Source: Mantis religiosa (Eukaryota > Arthropoda > Insecta > Mantodea > Mantidae). Taken from it: 64,000 nt of DNA. A program made the translations under genes and the position numbers. The stretch is from assembly GCA_030765055.1 (NCBI GenBank), contig CM060950.1, forward strand, positions 458,997,210 through 459,061,209, in the 5' to 3' direction. Shown here piece by piece: positions 1-11,664 of this stretch (position 1 is the first letter of the stretch; the number at the start of each line of letters is the position of its first letter). The notes below the pieces were generated by a model. That model ran no database searches. It saw only the letters and a list, made by a program, of their open reading frames with translations, and was not told the DNA's origin.

Positions 1-2333
1 AATTGTTACTGATTACGTAACCTCAGCCAACTACTGCATGCCACCCCAAACATTGTATATTGATATCTGGACAAAAGGCCCATGTTTGTCCAGTTTTGTC
101 TTGCCATGCAACACCAGGTGCTGGAACTAATTTAGCGATGAATTGTTACTGATTACGTAACCTCAGCCAACGACTGCATGGCACCCAAACACTAGATATT
201 GATATCTGACAAAAGATCCATGTTTGTCAAGTTTTGTCTTGCCATGCAACACCAGGTGCTGGAACTAATTTAGCGATGAATTGTTACTGATTACGTAACC
301 TCAGCCAACGACTGCATGGCACCCAAACACTAGATATTGATATCTGACAAAAGGTCTATGTTTGTCAAGTTTTGTCTGGCCATGCAACACCAGGTGATGC
401 AACAAATTTCACGATGAATTGTTACTGATTACGTAACCTCAGCCAACAACTGCATGCCACGCAAACATTGGATATAGACATATGACAAAGGGCCAATGAT
501 GTCCATTTTTGTCTTGCCATGCAACTCCAGGTGATGGGACTAGTTTCACCATGAAATGTTACTGATTACGTAATCTCAGCCAACAACTGCATGAAACACA
601 AACATCGGGTATTGATATCTGACAAAAGGCACATGTTTGTACAGCTTTGTCTTGCCATGCAACTCCAGGTGATGGAACTAATTTAGTGATGAATTGTTAC
701 TGATTACGTAACCTCAGCCAACAACTGCATGCCACGCAAACATTGGATATAGACATATGACAAAGGGCCAATGATGTCCATTTTTGTCTTGCCATGCAAC
801 TCCAGGTGATGGGACTAGTTTCACCATGAAATGTTACTGATTACGTAATCTCAGCCAACAACTGCATGAAACACAAACATAGGGTATTGATATCTGACAA
901 AAGGCACATGTTTGTACAGCTTTGTCTTGCCATGCAACTCCAGGTGATGGAACTAATTTAGTGATGAATTGTTACTGATTACGTAACCTCAGCCAACAAC
1001 TGCATGCCACGCAAACATTGGATATAGACATATGACAAAGGGCCAATGATGTCCATTTTTGTCTTGCCATGCAACTCCAGGTGATGGGACTAGTTTCACC
1101 ATGAAATGTTACTGATTACGTAATCTCAGCCAACAACTGCATGAAACACAAACATAGGGTATTGATATCTGACAAAAGGCACATGTTTGTACAGCTTTGT
1201 CTTGCCATGCAACTCCAGGTGATGGAACTAATTTAGCGATGAATTGTTACTAATTACGTAACCTCAGCCAACTACTGCATCCCAGCACAACAGGGGATAT
1301 TGACATATGACAAATGGTAAATGTTTCTCCACTTTTGTCGTGCTATGCAACTCCTGCTGTTGGAAGTAATTTAGCAATGAATTGTTACTGATTACGTAAC
1401 CTCAGCTAACAACTGCATGCCTCCCAAACATTGGATAGTCATATCTGACAAAGGGTCCATATTGGTCCAGGTTGAACTTGCCATGCAACTCCAGGTGATG
1501 GAACTAATTTAGCGATGAATTTTAACTGATTACGTAACCTCAGCCAACAACTGCATGCCAACCAAACATGGGATATTGACATCTGACAAAAGGCCCATGT
1601 TTGTCAAGTTGTGTCTTGCCATGCAGCGCCAGGTGCTGGAACTAATTTAGCGACAAATTGTTACTGGTTGCGTGAACTCAGCCAATCACTGCATGACACC
1701 CAAACATTGGGTATTGACATCTTTAAAAAAGGCCCATGATTGTCAAGTTTTGTCTTGGCTTGCTTCTCCAGGTAACGCAACGAATTTAGCCATGAATTGT
1801 TACTGATTACGTAACCTGAGCGAACGACTGCATGCCACACAAAAATTTAATATTGATATCCGACAAAAGGCCCATGTTTGTCCAGTTTGGTCTTGCCATG
1901 CAACTTCAGGTGCTGGAACTAATTTAGCGATGAATTGTTACTGATTACGTAACCTCAGCTAACAACTGAATGCCACCCAAACATTGGATATTGATATCCG
2001 ACAAAGGGCCCATTTTGTCAAGTTTTGTCCTGCCATGCAGCGCCAGGTGATGGAATTAATTTGGTGATGTATTGATTCTGATTACGTAACCTCAGCCAGA
2101 CAGTGCAACCTACACAAACATTGGATATTGATATCTGACAAAAGGCCCATTCTTGTCAAGGTTTGACTTGCCACGCAACTCCAGGTGATGGAACTAATTT
2201 AGCGATGAATTGTTACTGATTACGTAACCTCAGCCAAAAACTGCATGCCACCCAAACATTGGATATTGATATCTGACAAAAGGCCCATGTTTGTCCAGTT
2301 TGGTCTTGCCATGCCACGCCAGGTGATGGAGTT
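1..2333. repeat. Tandem satellite, about 138-bp unit, 17 copies
   Basis: Seventeen head-to-tail units begin near 1, 141, 279, 417, 554, 692, 829, 967, 1104, 1242, 1380, 1518, 1656, 1795, 1933, 2070 and 2208; the last is truncated. Spacing is 137-140 bp. The best conserved block is TGATTACGTAACCTCAGCC, followed by CTGCATG and later TTGCCATGCA. Units from 417 to 1241 form three near-identical 275-bp dimers (417, 692, 967), a small higher-order repeat. The array runs off the left edge and stops abruptly at the PLE. No coding potential is evident. Confidence 0.95.
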
Positions 2334-2340
2334 CATCTGA

Positions 2341-3441
2341 AAAATACAACTTAAAATCTTCCAACCCCACACTACCAAGGTTGTACTGTCTGCCAAAAAT
2401 CCACAAACAAGACAATAGCATGAGACCCATCATCAATGGCATCAATTCACCTACATACCACATTGCAAAGTGGTTAGTAAGAAAATTAAAATCATATGAC
2501 AAATTTCAAAGTTTGGGAATAAAGAACTCCTTAGTATTGATAAATCACCTACAGAAGTACAACATCCCGGAAAATCACATACTAGTTTCTTTTGACGTTA
2601 AGGCACTTTTTACAAGCATTCCAGTAGAAAAAATACCTACACTCCTTAAAAAATGGCTAACCCAGACTACAACGGACCCCAGAGAAATAGATGACATTAT
2701 CAATCTTACAGATTTATGCATAAGGAATAATTACTTCATGTTTAACCAAAAATTTTACAATCAAAAGGATTAGCTATGGGAAGCCCACATTCGCCTATTT
2801 TAGCAGATCTATACATGAGCTATTTTGAAACACACATAGTAAAGGCCTTCCCACAGATTTATAAATTTTGGCGGAGATATGTTGATGATGTTTTTGCTAT
2901 CATTCCGGAAAAACTTAGTGAAGATTCTCTAAAATTACTAAACCTGCAAGATAATCACATCCAGTTTACAATGGAAGTAGAAATAGACAACACCCTACCC
3001 TTTTTGGACCTCAAGATAACTAGAAATCGTCATAGTGTAGATTTTGGAATATACAGGAAGCCCACACACATAGATAATTACATAAAAAAAAATGAATACA
3101 ACCCAGTTCCACATCAACTAGCTGCCTTTAGAAGTCTAATTCACCGGCTATACAACATCCCACTGAGTAAGAAGGAATTTTTGAAAGAACAACACATAAA
3201 AGACACAGCGGTATTAAATGGATTCAACCCAGCCATCATAAGGAACATGATGAATAGAAAGGAAAAACTGAAGATAATATCAAAAAATATCACTCTCACA
3301 CCACTTAAAAACACAAATTGGCAATATAGAAAATTCACCTACCATCCATGGGCTTTCAGAAAATTTGAACAAATCTTTAAAAAACTAAACTTAAAACTAG
3401 CACCCCCAAAACAAATTCAGTCTGAGGAACCTGCTAAATAA
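2341..3441 (+). pseudogene. Penelope-like reverse transcriptase (partial, frameshifted)
   Basis: Two overlapping-phase frames read as one PLE reverse transcriptase. The first (in frame from about 2341 to 2773) has LPKIHK, RPIING and the metal-binding motif SFDVKALFTSIP. The second (2776-3441) has MGSPHSPILADLYM and the catalytic YVDDVF box, then the FLDLKI and IYRKPTH segments typical of this family. The break at 2771 behaves like a 4-nt deletion before the conserved GSP block. The frame shifts again near 3412. In intact elements this enzyme copies PLE RNA at a chromosomal nick. It cannot be made whole here. Confidence 0.85.
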
Positions 3442-3877
3442 ACCACTAAAAAATTCAATCCCCAACAATTTGAAATCAGGAATTTATCAGATAAATTGTG
3501 AAACCTGTGAAAAAAGCTACATAGGAAAAACTAAGAGAAACTTGTTAACCAAGCAAAAAGAACACTAGAGGAACATTAAGTTGAAACAAACACAAAAATC
3601 TGCAGTTTCACACCATTTTTGGACAGAAAACCACAACATTGGCCATAACATTAAACTGTTAAAATCTTTAAGTACACCAATAGAATTGGATATTTGGGAA
3701 AAAATATTCATAACCAAAAACCGTGATAAAGTTATAAATTTTGAAATCCTGGCATTAAATGAAGTATTAAATCTTAGTGTCCCTAACACCAGATGGCAGA
3801 GTGATTGGAGCTCCGTAGTAGTGGAAGAAGAGGAATGTTCATTTAGTCACCAAACAGCTGAGGATGAGATCGAATGA
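3412..3877 (+). pseudogene. PLE GIY-YIG endonuclease domain (broken)
   Basis: Read in the frame of position 3476, the segment gives KSGIYQINC, then SYIGKTKRN, a TAG stop at 3566-3568 where the family has an aromatic residue after KEH, then RNIK, SAVSHHFW, HNIG and WEKIFITKN. These are the usual GIY-YIG landmarks of Penelope elements, where the domain nicks target DNA. It lies directly downstream of the RT, as expected, but in a different frame and with an internal stop. Confidence 0.8.
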
Positions 3878-4005
3878 TCTTGAAAACGTTTCAATTATAC
3901 AACAACAAGTAAGTGAAGTTTGAGTGAAAACATAGTGACTCATAAATCAAACTCAAAAATGAAGAACACTTCACTGTTAATAATGCTTCTGCTTTTAATA
4001 TTTAT

Positions 4006-5110
4006 AAGTTCAGACATGTTCAGTATCGCCTACCACTGCAATGGAGGTAACACACGAGGAACAATATGGACTTCGAAATTCTGCTTTTGTTTCAACAAAT
4101 CTTTAGTTGAGGCCTATGGAGAGTCTGTTCTTCCCTACAGCACAGCTCGAAGGTGGTTTAAAATGTTTAAAGAGGGGAGACAATTAATTTCAAACGAAGG
4201 TGGACCCAGTGCTCCAGTTACTGCTCTTATGGAAGAAAACAGACAAATTACCTTAAGATCACTTTCTGAAATACTGAACATTTCATTGGGTGCCACCCAC
4301 ACGTTGGTGACAGAAATATTACACTTGAGACGTGTTAGTGCGTGATGGGTTCCAAGGCTGTTGATTCCCGAACAAAAGGACATCCATATGCAGGTCTGCA
4401 TGCAGTTAAAGTTGATGTTAGAGGAAGATACGGAGCTTCTTTCAAACGTAATCATTGCTGATGAAACTTGGCTACATCATTTTGATCCTGGGAGCAAACA
4501 GCAAAGCTCAGTGTGGAAATCTCCTTCATCACCAACCCCCAAAAGGCAAAAGTGGTTGCTTCTGCTGGGAAAGTTATGGTCATCTCATTCTTTGATATTA
4601 ATGGAACGGTTTATCAGCATGTTGTACCTGCACACACATCAGTAACTGGACAATACTAAAGGGATGTCCTGAAAAGATTGTAAGTCCATATCAGGCGCAA
4701 AAGACCAGATTTCCGTGAAGGGGGCTGGATGCTGCACCACGATAATGCACGGCCGCGTATTTCCAGTGTTGTTGCTGAATATCTTGCAAAAATCAATGTG
4801 AAGTGCATCCCTCACCCTCTCTATAAACCTGATTTAGTCCCATGTGACCTTTTTCTATTCCCTAACTTGAAGAAACACCTCCATGGGAGGCATTATCCAT
4901 CATCAACAGCGGTGAAGGCTGCATAGACGATTTTGAAGGATCTCTCAAAAAATGGTTTCCAGTATGTCTTTGAAGACTGACAGAAATACTGGGATAAGTG
5001 CATCGCATTCAGGAGAGACTATTTTGAGAAGGACCATCATAATTATGAGGATGAGTAACGGTACGTTGTCAAACAAAGAATTGAAATCATTCTTTACTGA
5101 ACAGCCCTCA
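4006..5110 (+). mobile_element. Mariner (DD34D) element, 5' end lost
   Basis: Transposase remnants run from a helix-turn-helix region (about 4095-4345) through DETWLHHFDP (first Asp near 4460) and HHDNARP (Asp at 4741) to PDLVPCD (Asp at 4846). The spacing of 34 residues between the last two aspartates is the DD34D signature of mariner. Stops and frameshifts break it into at least four pieces. The 3' inverted terminus GAACAGCCCTCA is present near 5100-5110, followed by TA. The 5' terminus is absent: homology to the sister copies begins at AAGTTCAGACATG (4006), exactly where the PLE tail ends. Confidence 0.85.
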
Positions 5111-5112
5111 TA

Positions 5113-5896
5113 TACGCAATACAGGTGCATAAAAATAAAAAATAATCTCAATGATTAAATATACATTAGATATAGAGTAGTTAAATTATAATCAAACCCA
5201 CTTGCAGCATCTCTCTACTGTGAGAGAAGGCCAGCAGTCACTGGGAACTTATTCTGGCAGAGGCAGAATGGAATCCTTACCTTATAATACATGCTTCTGC
5301 TCTCAAACATGTAAATATTCTTGCTCACTCTGTGAAGCTCAGTAGCAGGTGTTCTTGTGATTTCTTGCACAATTTATTTCCTAAGTTCCTGTAGTGTGCA
5401 AGGAGTGGAACGATACAAAACATGCCTCGAAAATGAAAGAGAAACAATAGTTCTGCTGACTTTGATTCAATGTACTTGGAGGACTAAAGTCCCAGACAAT
5501 CCCAGACAATCCATCAGCAGTATCTACTACGAATCACAAAGGTATTTTGATTCCCTCTTCTTTCTTCTAGTCAAAAGCATCATATATATATGACATGTTG
5601 CTATGCAGAAGACATGATTCGATCTGAAGAAAGTGTACATACACTGAATTCATAGTGTATATGCAATAAGCATACATAAGGGGTTTCTGTTGTTCACATA
5701 TTTTCCGATATACCTCCTTGCTTTGCCATATAGAACAGAATTGCATTATTAGAGGGGGGAGTTATAAGCAGACTGCATAATTTGATGACAAATGTTTTTG
5801 AGAAATATTCTGTAAAGAGACTCTTAAAGTGACAATAAAGCCAAGAAGTTGTCTTAGACTCAGGTGTATTTACATTATTAATTAACAAAAATAATA
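5113..5896. other. No recognisable feature
   Basis: AT-rich sequence between two mariners. I see no convincing protein similarity, tRNA-like motif or paired inverted termini. A short tandem repeat of CCCAGACAAT lies near 5490-5510. Confidence 0.5.
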
Positions 5897-6587
5897 CGAG
5901 GTACATCCAGAAAGTAAGTTCTGTTTGGTAATAAAATTCAGTTGTGTACAGATACAGAAAAATTATTAACTGCACAAAATTCTACTACTCTTAAAATACT
6001 TTTCCACATAACTGCCGAAATTTCGCAGGCATTTGTCATAGCGAGGCAAAAGTTTTTGTATACCTTCTTCATAGAAGTTTGCCCCCTGTGTGTTCAACCA
6101 GTTGGAAATATTTTCTTTCAGCTCTTTGTCATTGTAGAAGTGTTGACCGCCAAGGAAAGATTTCAGATGCAAAAACAGATGAAAGTCGCTAGGAGCGAGG
6201 ACAAGGCTGTACGGGGGGTGGTCAAACACGTCCCAGCCAAATCCCTGTAGGATGGTTTGCGGCGCATTTGCAGTGTGTGGTCGTGCGTTGTCCTGAAGAA
6301 ACACAACACCTTCTGACATCGCAAATTTGCCGATAAATTTCAATAGGTTTCACTTTCCTAGCATTCAGAAAATGAATCACAGATCTGATTTCACAAGCGG
6401 CAGGATTTTCAATCAACACCGACATTGTAAACAAGCACAACAAAACGTACGTGACTGACAGCAATCTCACAATGGTGCACGTTTCTTCTCCTTGATACAG
6501 AGTGTCTACCACACATGTGCGGAACTGCGATCGCAGCGCTGCAGCGGAGATAAATTGAAACAGAACTTACTTTCTGGATGCCCCTTG
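5897..6587 (-). mobile_element. Internally deleted mariner, TA target duplication
   Basis: Terminal inverted repeats of about 30 bp (CATCCAGAAAGTAAGTTCTG near both ends) are flanked by TA at 5895-5896 and 6588-6589. On the minus strand the transposase start (MSVLIENPAACEIRSVIHFL, around 6425) is followed almost at once by the C-terminal part (LQDNARPHTA, then LAPSDFHLF and LGGQHFY, 5970-6330). The first catalytic Asp block is deleted. At 691 bp it is about half the usual 1.3 kb, so it is non-autonomous. Confidence 0.9.
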
Positions 6588-6589
6588 TA

Positions 6590-7084
6590 ACTTACTGTAT
6601 ACATGGTATAACTGTTATTTAGGTTGAAAAAGCGGTATAAGAACCCAAAGATATTAGATGAGCTAAAAGTGGATTAAGAAATTGAGTGTATCGATCAGCA
6701 CTTGAGAAACTTTGTGGGTTAACAACAGTTGTTTGTGAGAGTCTTAAATACATGCAGAATTAACTAGGGAACATTTTCACAGTTAAGTTCTGTAAGTTAA
6801 TGTAATGGGAGTGTGAGCACTGCCACTAGCAAGGCCCATCAAAAGAATGTCTCTCTATTACCAAACAACAAGATGCTACATAACATTTTCTCTAGCTCCT
6901 TCTCTGTTTTACATAGCACAAACTTAGCAGAAATGGAATATCTGTGAAAGAGTAAGGAGTTGAGCAAGTTGTGTGTCTGCAATATATATATCCCAGAACT
7001 TTACTGTCAAAACATATGAACATGAAAATGTATAGCAACTGTATCTCTTATTTAGTAATTATATACTTTGGAAAGTAATGAGAA
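6590..7084. other. No recognisable feature
   Basis: AT-rich sequence with no supported gene, inverted termini or strong repeat. Confidence 0.5.
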
Positions 7085-7460
7085 AGAGGTTTGAAGACAT
7101 AGAAATTCAAAATTTTTTTGGTGGGATAATGGAAAAAAGCTCTTTGGTAGATTATTTACCATTGAAGGAATGATGGGAAAGGGAGAAATATGTGGATAAG
7201 GTAGAAGGGAAACAATAGCATGGCTAAGAACTGGTGTTCGGAGACTGAGAGAATTAACAAAAGGTATCTCACAGAGCCAGTGTCCTATTTGTGGAGGGTA
7301 GTAAGATATGGAGGATATGATCTTTGAATGCCAAGGAACGGATTTATGGAGAAAATAATTATTGGGGCAGAAATGGGAGAAGGTGGATAGAGGAACAGCG
7401 TTAAGGAGGCTTTTTAGTAAGGAGGGAAGAAGTTAGGTAAACTTTTAGGTAAACTTAAGA
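7085..7460 (+). pseudogene. LINE 3' coding relic (zinc-knuckle tail)
   Basis: A degraded frame reads IAWLRTGVRRLRELTKG, then SQCPICGG, EDMIFECQG and LWRKI. A C-x2-C-x(n)-E-C pattern following an arginine-rich helix is common at the C-terminus of several non-LTR retrotransposon polymerases. Stops occur within the knuckle and afterwards. A similar tail lies at 46430-46570. Upstream RT motifs are not visible. Confidence 0.5.
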
Positions 7461-7656
7461 CAAAATGGACTTTGGTTAGGTCAAAGGGAAGCAAAATTTA
7501 TAATATATTGAAACTACTTATACTGTCACATGCATAAGTTAGCTATGAATGTACAAAGCCAGACATTGACAATGAGTGCTAATTATTCCCCTTATAAGTC
7601 ATATGATATAAGGATACAAAGCATAATCTAGATAGGCCTATGACTGCTCATTAGTA

Positions 7657-8491
7657 CACAGTGTTCATTTTTATCTGTAGTTTTACCGTGCAAAATTTGA
7701 CGTCATCGATAGCACTGTTGATGGAGCGAGTTTATATACAATTCCCCTAGCGGCTTGAGATCATATTAGATGTGTTGACAGCAATATATATATATATAAT
7801 ATATATACTATTTGAGAGGTGGGTCTGCCTGCGTAATATAAAGGTGCGTAATTTTACCTGGTTCGTAGATACGATAACTGCTTATAAAAAACTGTATAGT
7901 GCAATGCAATGCAGTGCAAAGCTAATTATGCAGCCATAAAATTAGACCATGAAGAATATACAAAATGATAAGTCAATGAACACTTATTTCACAATGAACA
8001 TCTGAACATTTATTAATTTGATATGGCTGATCACCCGCGAAGCATTGGTTAGTAATGCTCGCCATGAAAGCTTCAAGTCTTACAAAACGTAACACGTTTA
8101 TCATGTAAACAAAAGTATGTCAATTTGACGGTACCCGGACACTTTTGACAACATTACACTCCCAGGGACTTGTCTGAATGCTGGATAGCTTTGCATAAAC
8201 TCCTCTATGCAGCGGTTTAAATTATAATTATATGTCGCACCAATTTTAATGCCAGTACGAAAGCAGCATTCAACCATAAAGACGCATATGTTCATATCCA
8301 GGGGAAGCTGGTTGTATTAGTTATTAGCACAACCACACTGACAGCACTGCAATTTGTTTACTGTTCCACAAAAATTACCGGTTCTTCTCCGTAGAGAGCA
8401 CTATGATTTCAAGATAGACCCGCCAGTCAACTATGACGCCATTCTTGCTCAATCAGAGAGTAGGAAATAACAAATAAAAAAGAACAATGTG
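7657..8491. mobile_element. IS630-Tc1-type non-autonomous element, copy 1
   Basis: The ends are inverted repeats (CACAGTGTTCATTTTTAT on the left, CACATTGTTCTTTTTTAT read from the right) flanked by TA at 7655-7656 and 8492-8493. A second copy, in reverse orientation and interrupted by other elements, occupies 51974-54628. On the minus strand near 8150-8295 both copies encode a short segment with VECCFRTG and CIEEFMQSYP. This resembles the helix-turn-helix (DUF4817-like) that begins some insect Tc1/mariner-type transposases. No catalytic domain remains. Inverted ends and TA are seen; the family is inferred. Confidence 0.7.
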
Positions 8492-8493
8492 TA

Positions 8494-9033
8494 TATTTTG
8501 GGGTTGAATGGGAGGGTAGCTTATCGTTTATGTTAGTTTCTAAGATCTAAATATACTGACGTTGCATATATCGACGTCTGCTGGATAAGTGCTAGTGCCA
8601 ACCCCAGCAGATGCCATTTTGTAAACTTTTTACAAAAAAATAAAATAAAAAGATATTGTGAATGTTGGCCAGAAACACTCTTCTTGTACAGCGCATACAA
8701 CTGATGGGTTACTCAGTTTATTGCAGAGATTTTTGGGGATACAATAATTAGTAAGTGCTTATGGCCTACTTGATCCCTTAATTGTACATCATGCAATTAT
8801 GAGGTATACAAAACCAGTCCCCACAGTTGAGAAGAATTAAAACAAAATATCGGGTCAGAAATTAATGCTACTTTGGAAGCGGGATTAATGTTTGTGAGTG
8901 GAAAATGCTGTAAATTGTGTTGCTGATGGACAGTATTTCCTTAGATATGTTTTATGTTTATTGTGAGGTCCTTATTTGACCAGCAGACAGGAACTGCACC
9001 TGCTGGCCGAGTTTTACAGCAGTTTTTGTGTGA
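8494..9033. other. Non-coding stretch with minus-strand AATAAA
   Basis: No gene or repeat family recognised. Read on the minus strand, an AATAAA signal lies near 8957-8962, about 75 nt beyond the stop of the candidate exon at 9034-9188, so the two may belong together. Confidence 0.35.
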
Positions 9034-9188
9034 TTATTGCAAGCTGCTTGAGCTTGAAGATCCTTCAGTTGCTAGAATAACATTTTTTGCAAGTTTTTTC
9101 CAAATCTCTTCCACCTTATCACAAGTCAAATTCAAAGGAGATTCTGTAAGTTCAGCAAAGAGGTCCTTATTTTCAGTAAAGAAGGGTT
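9034..9188 (-). CDS. Candidate 3'-terminal exon, unknown gene
   Basis: On the minus strand a pyrimidine-rich CTGTTTCTGTTACAG acceptor (AG at 9189-9190) opens a 51-codon frame ending in TAA at 9034-9036. It contains FFTENKDLFAEL, NLTCDKVEEIWKKLAKN and a serine run before the stop, and a poly(A) signal follows near 8957. The composition looks protein-like, but I cannot name a family. The opposite strand is also open across this region, which weakens the case. A mariner begins less than 200 bp upstream, so earlier exons would lie beyond it. Treat as a hypothesis. Confidence 0.25.
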
Positions 9189-9382
9189 CTGTAACAGAAA
9201 CAGGTACAAAGCATTTGATTAGATTTAATCTGGCACTAAATGCAGCATATAACATGTTTCTAAATAGAATTGATAGGATAATTCACGAATTCCAAGCTCC
9301 TTATTATTCGCAGGAAATCAAGAAAGACGAAACTGAAAGAAAATTCATGTTGGCAAATTTAAAAAGCTGCTTGGCAAATGTA

Positions 9383-10084
9383 CGAGGGCTGTTCAATAAA
9401 GAATGGTCATAAATTTTTTACGGTCACAATTTTTCGCGCTAAAATTCATACTTATTTTATTCTGTTAGCTTAATGTGAAACAAACACGTCATAGTAGTTT
9501 CATTGTTGGTACTCCTGGGTCCCGCCCGTGAGAACCAGGCAAGTTCAGACATGTTCACTATTGCCTACCACTGCAATGGAGGTAACATGTGAGGAACAAT
9601 ATGTGGCCTTGAAGTTCTGCTTTCGTCTCAGTAAATCCTCAGTTGAGGCCTATACAATGTTACAGGAGGCCTATGGAGAGTGTTGTTCCCTACAGCACAG
9701 CTCATGCTGCAGCAAGATAATGTGCGGCCGCATATTGCCAAAGTTGTTGCTGAATATCTTGCAAAAATCAACGTGAAGTGCATCCCTCACCCTCTCTATA
9801 GTCCGGATTTAGCCCCATGTGACTTTTTTCTATTCCCTAACTTGAAGAAACGCCTTCATGGGAGGCATTATCCATTAGCAGTGGTGAAGGCTGCAGAGGC
9901 GATTTTGAAGGATATCTCAAAAATGGTTTCCAGCATGTCTTTGAAGACTGGCAGAAACACTGGGACAAGTGCATCGCATTCAGGGGAGACTATTTTGAGA
10001 AGGATCATCAAAATTATGAGGATGAGTAAAGGTACGTTGTCAAAAAAAAAAAAAATGTGATCATTCTTTATTGAACAGCCCACG
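9383..10084 (+). mobile_element. Internally deleted mariner, sister of 4006-5110
   Basis: Complete element with inverted ends (GGCTGTTCAATAAAGAATG at the left; matching at 10064-10084) and TA at 9381-9382 and 10085-10086. The transposase start (ATG at 9576, MEVTCEEQYVALKFCF) is joined near 9695-9710 to the last third (QQDNVRPHIAKV, LYSPDLAPCDFFLFP, 9705-10030). DETW is lost. The A-run at 10042-10054 is absent in sister copies. Confidence 0.92.
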
Positions 10085-10126
10085 TAATACTACCCGGCCC
10101 TCATCAACAAAAATAAACTGCTGTGA

Positions 10127-10442
10127 TAAAATTATAAAATAGAAGTATTTAGAAACAGTGGCGCTTCATCAATAAAAACTTTTTAAACCACAACAACACT
10201 TTAGCTCCACTTACATTTTTAAGAATAAAAAGAGAACTATGATCTTTGACATACCAATAGTGGATGACATCATTCAACTCGTTGAACTGTGCCAGGAGAG
10301 GGAGGCAGTCACCTGAAGAACCAGTTGAACATCAGCTGATGATGAGGACGCCTGATCATCGAAACATGTTCTAATTGTAAATGTAAGTGGAGCTAAAGTG
10401 TTTTTATAGTTTGACAAGTAGTTTAAAAAGGTTTTATTTTTT
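10127..10442. mobile_element. Fold-back PLE insertion with 14-bp target duplication
   Basis: The insertion is flanked by ATAAACTGCTGTGA (10113-10126) and ATAAACCGCTGTGA (10443-10456), one mismatch in 14. Inside, AACACTTTAGCTCCACTTAC (10188-10207) recurs inverted at 10385-10404, and further flanking sequence also pairs. The right half carries the usual PLE 3' region: CAGCTGATGATGAGGACG then CGAAACATGTTC at 10330-10372. No RT or nuclease remains, so the element is essentially its own 3' end folded back. Confidence 0.75.
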
Positions 10443-10456
10443 ATAAACCGCTGTGA

Positions 10457-10740
10457 CTGAAAAATAGGTACTGTGGACAAATGAAAAGTAACTTTAGCTT
10501 TAGACTTAAGAAACACAACATAAAATAATTTTAACACAACTTACACTGTCCTGAAAAAATATTTTTCTTTGTTTTCATGTTTCTATTTCATAAGTTAGTT
10601 TATTTTCAATCATACAATATACACGGTTGGTGTTATTAAAGATCACATCAGAAGTGATTATAATGGATAAGATACAAATAATTACTATGATACAATTAGT
10701 GGTACTAGACACATCAATATTAATAAATGGTAATTAATAA
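10457..10740. other. No recognisable feature
   Basis: AT-rich spacer between the fold-back PLE and the triplet array. Confidence 0.5.
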
Positions 10741-11353
<613 letters not shown>

Positions 11354-11525
11354 TAAAAACATGCACACAAAACCAGGTGTAAGTTATACACAACATATTA
11401 TTGCATACAAATAATTGTTGTGTATCGTTGATAACAAAACAACCAGTTAACAAAGAAGTAAAGTACATAAGTAGGATATATCGAGATTTAACTGTATTGG
11501 AACACCACAGTGAAGCGAAAAATTA

Positions 11526-11662
11526 TTAAATTTTAGATGAGTCGTATTTCTTACACATCTGCTTCACTTTCGTACCTATTTTGAGGACATGTTTCGCAAA
11601 TCTTCGTTTGCATCTACGGCTCTTGTGCGACTGACGCTAGATCCAGCTCATCTAAAATTTAA
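11526..11662. mobile_element. 137-bp MITE with TA duplication
   Basis: Perfect 16-bp inverted ends (TTAAATTTTAGATGAG) lie at 11526-11541 and 11647-11662, with TA at 11524-11525 and 11663-11664. There is no coding capacity. Size, ends and TA fit a miniature element moved by an IS630-Tc1-mariner transposase; the specific partner is unknown. Confidence 0.75.
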
Positions 11663-11664
11663 TA

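Larger units (their letters stand above)
2340..4003 (+). mobile_element. Penelope-like element A, 5'-truncated, degenerate
   Basis: A Penelope-like retroelement abuts the satellite on its left and a mariner on its right. It carries the C-terminal two thirds of the reverse transcriptase, a linker, a GIY-YIG endonuclease and an AT-rich 3' tail (about 3880-4003). The tail shares the stretch around 3962-4003 with the short PLE at 22351-22500, which places its 3' end. The 5' part of the RT is missing. Coding lesions are described in the two pseudogene entries. Confidence 0.85.

Noticed and set aside
1..2333. CRISPR-like repeat array
   Set aside because: Units are about 138 bp with no short-repeat/unique-spacer alternation, and the context is eukaryotic. 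It is a satellite.
2230..2502. 90-codon minus-strand frame across the satellite-PLE junction
   Set aside because: It crosses a repeat boundary and is antisense to the PLE reverse transcriptase.
8954..9412. 152-codon plus-strand frame
   Set aside because: It overlaps the mariner terminus at its end, shows no recognisable domain, and is antisense to a more exon-like minus-strand segment. I could not support it as a gene.
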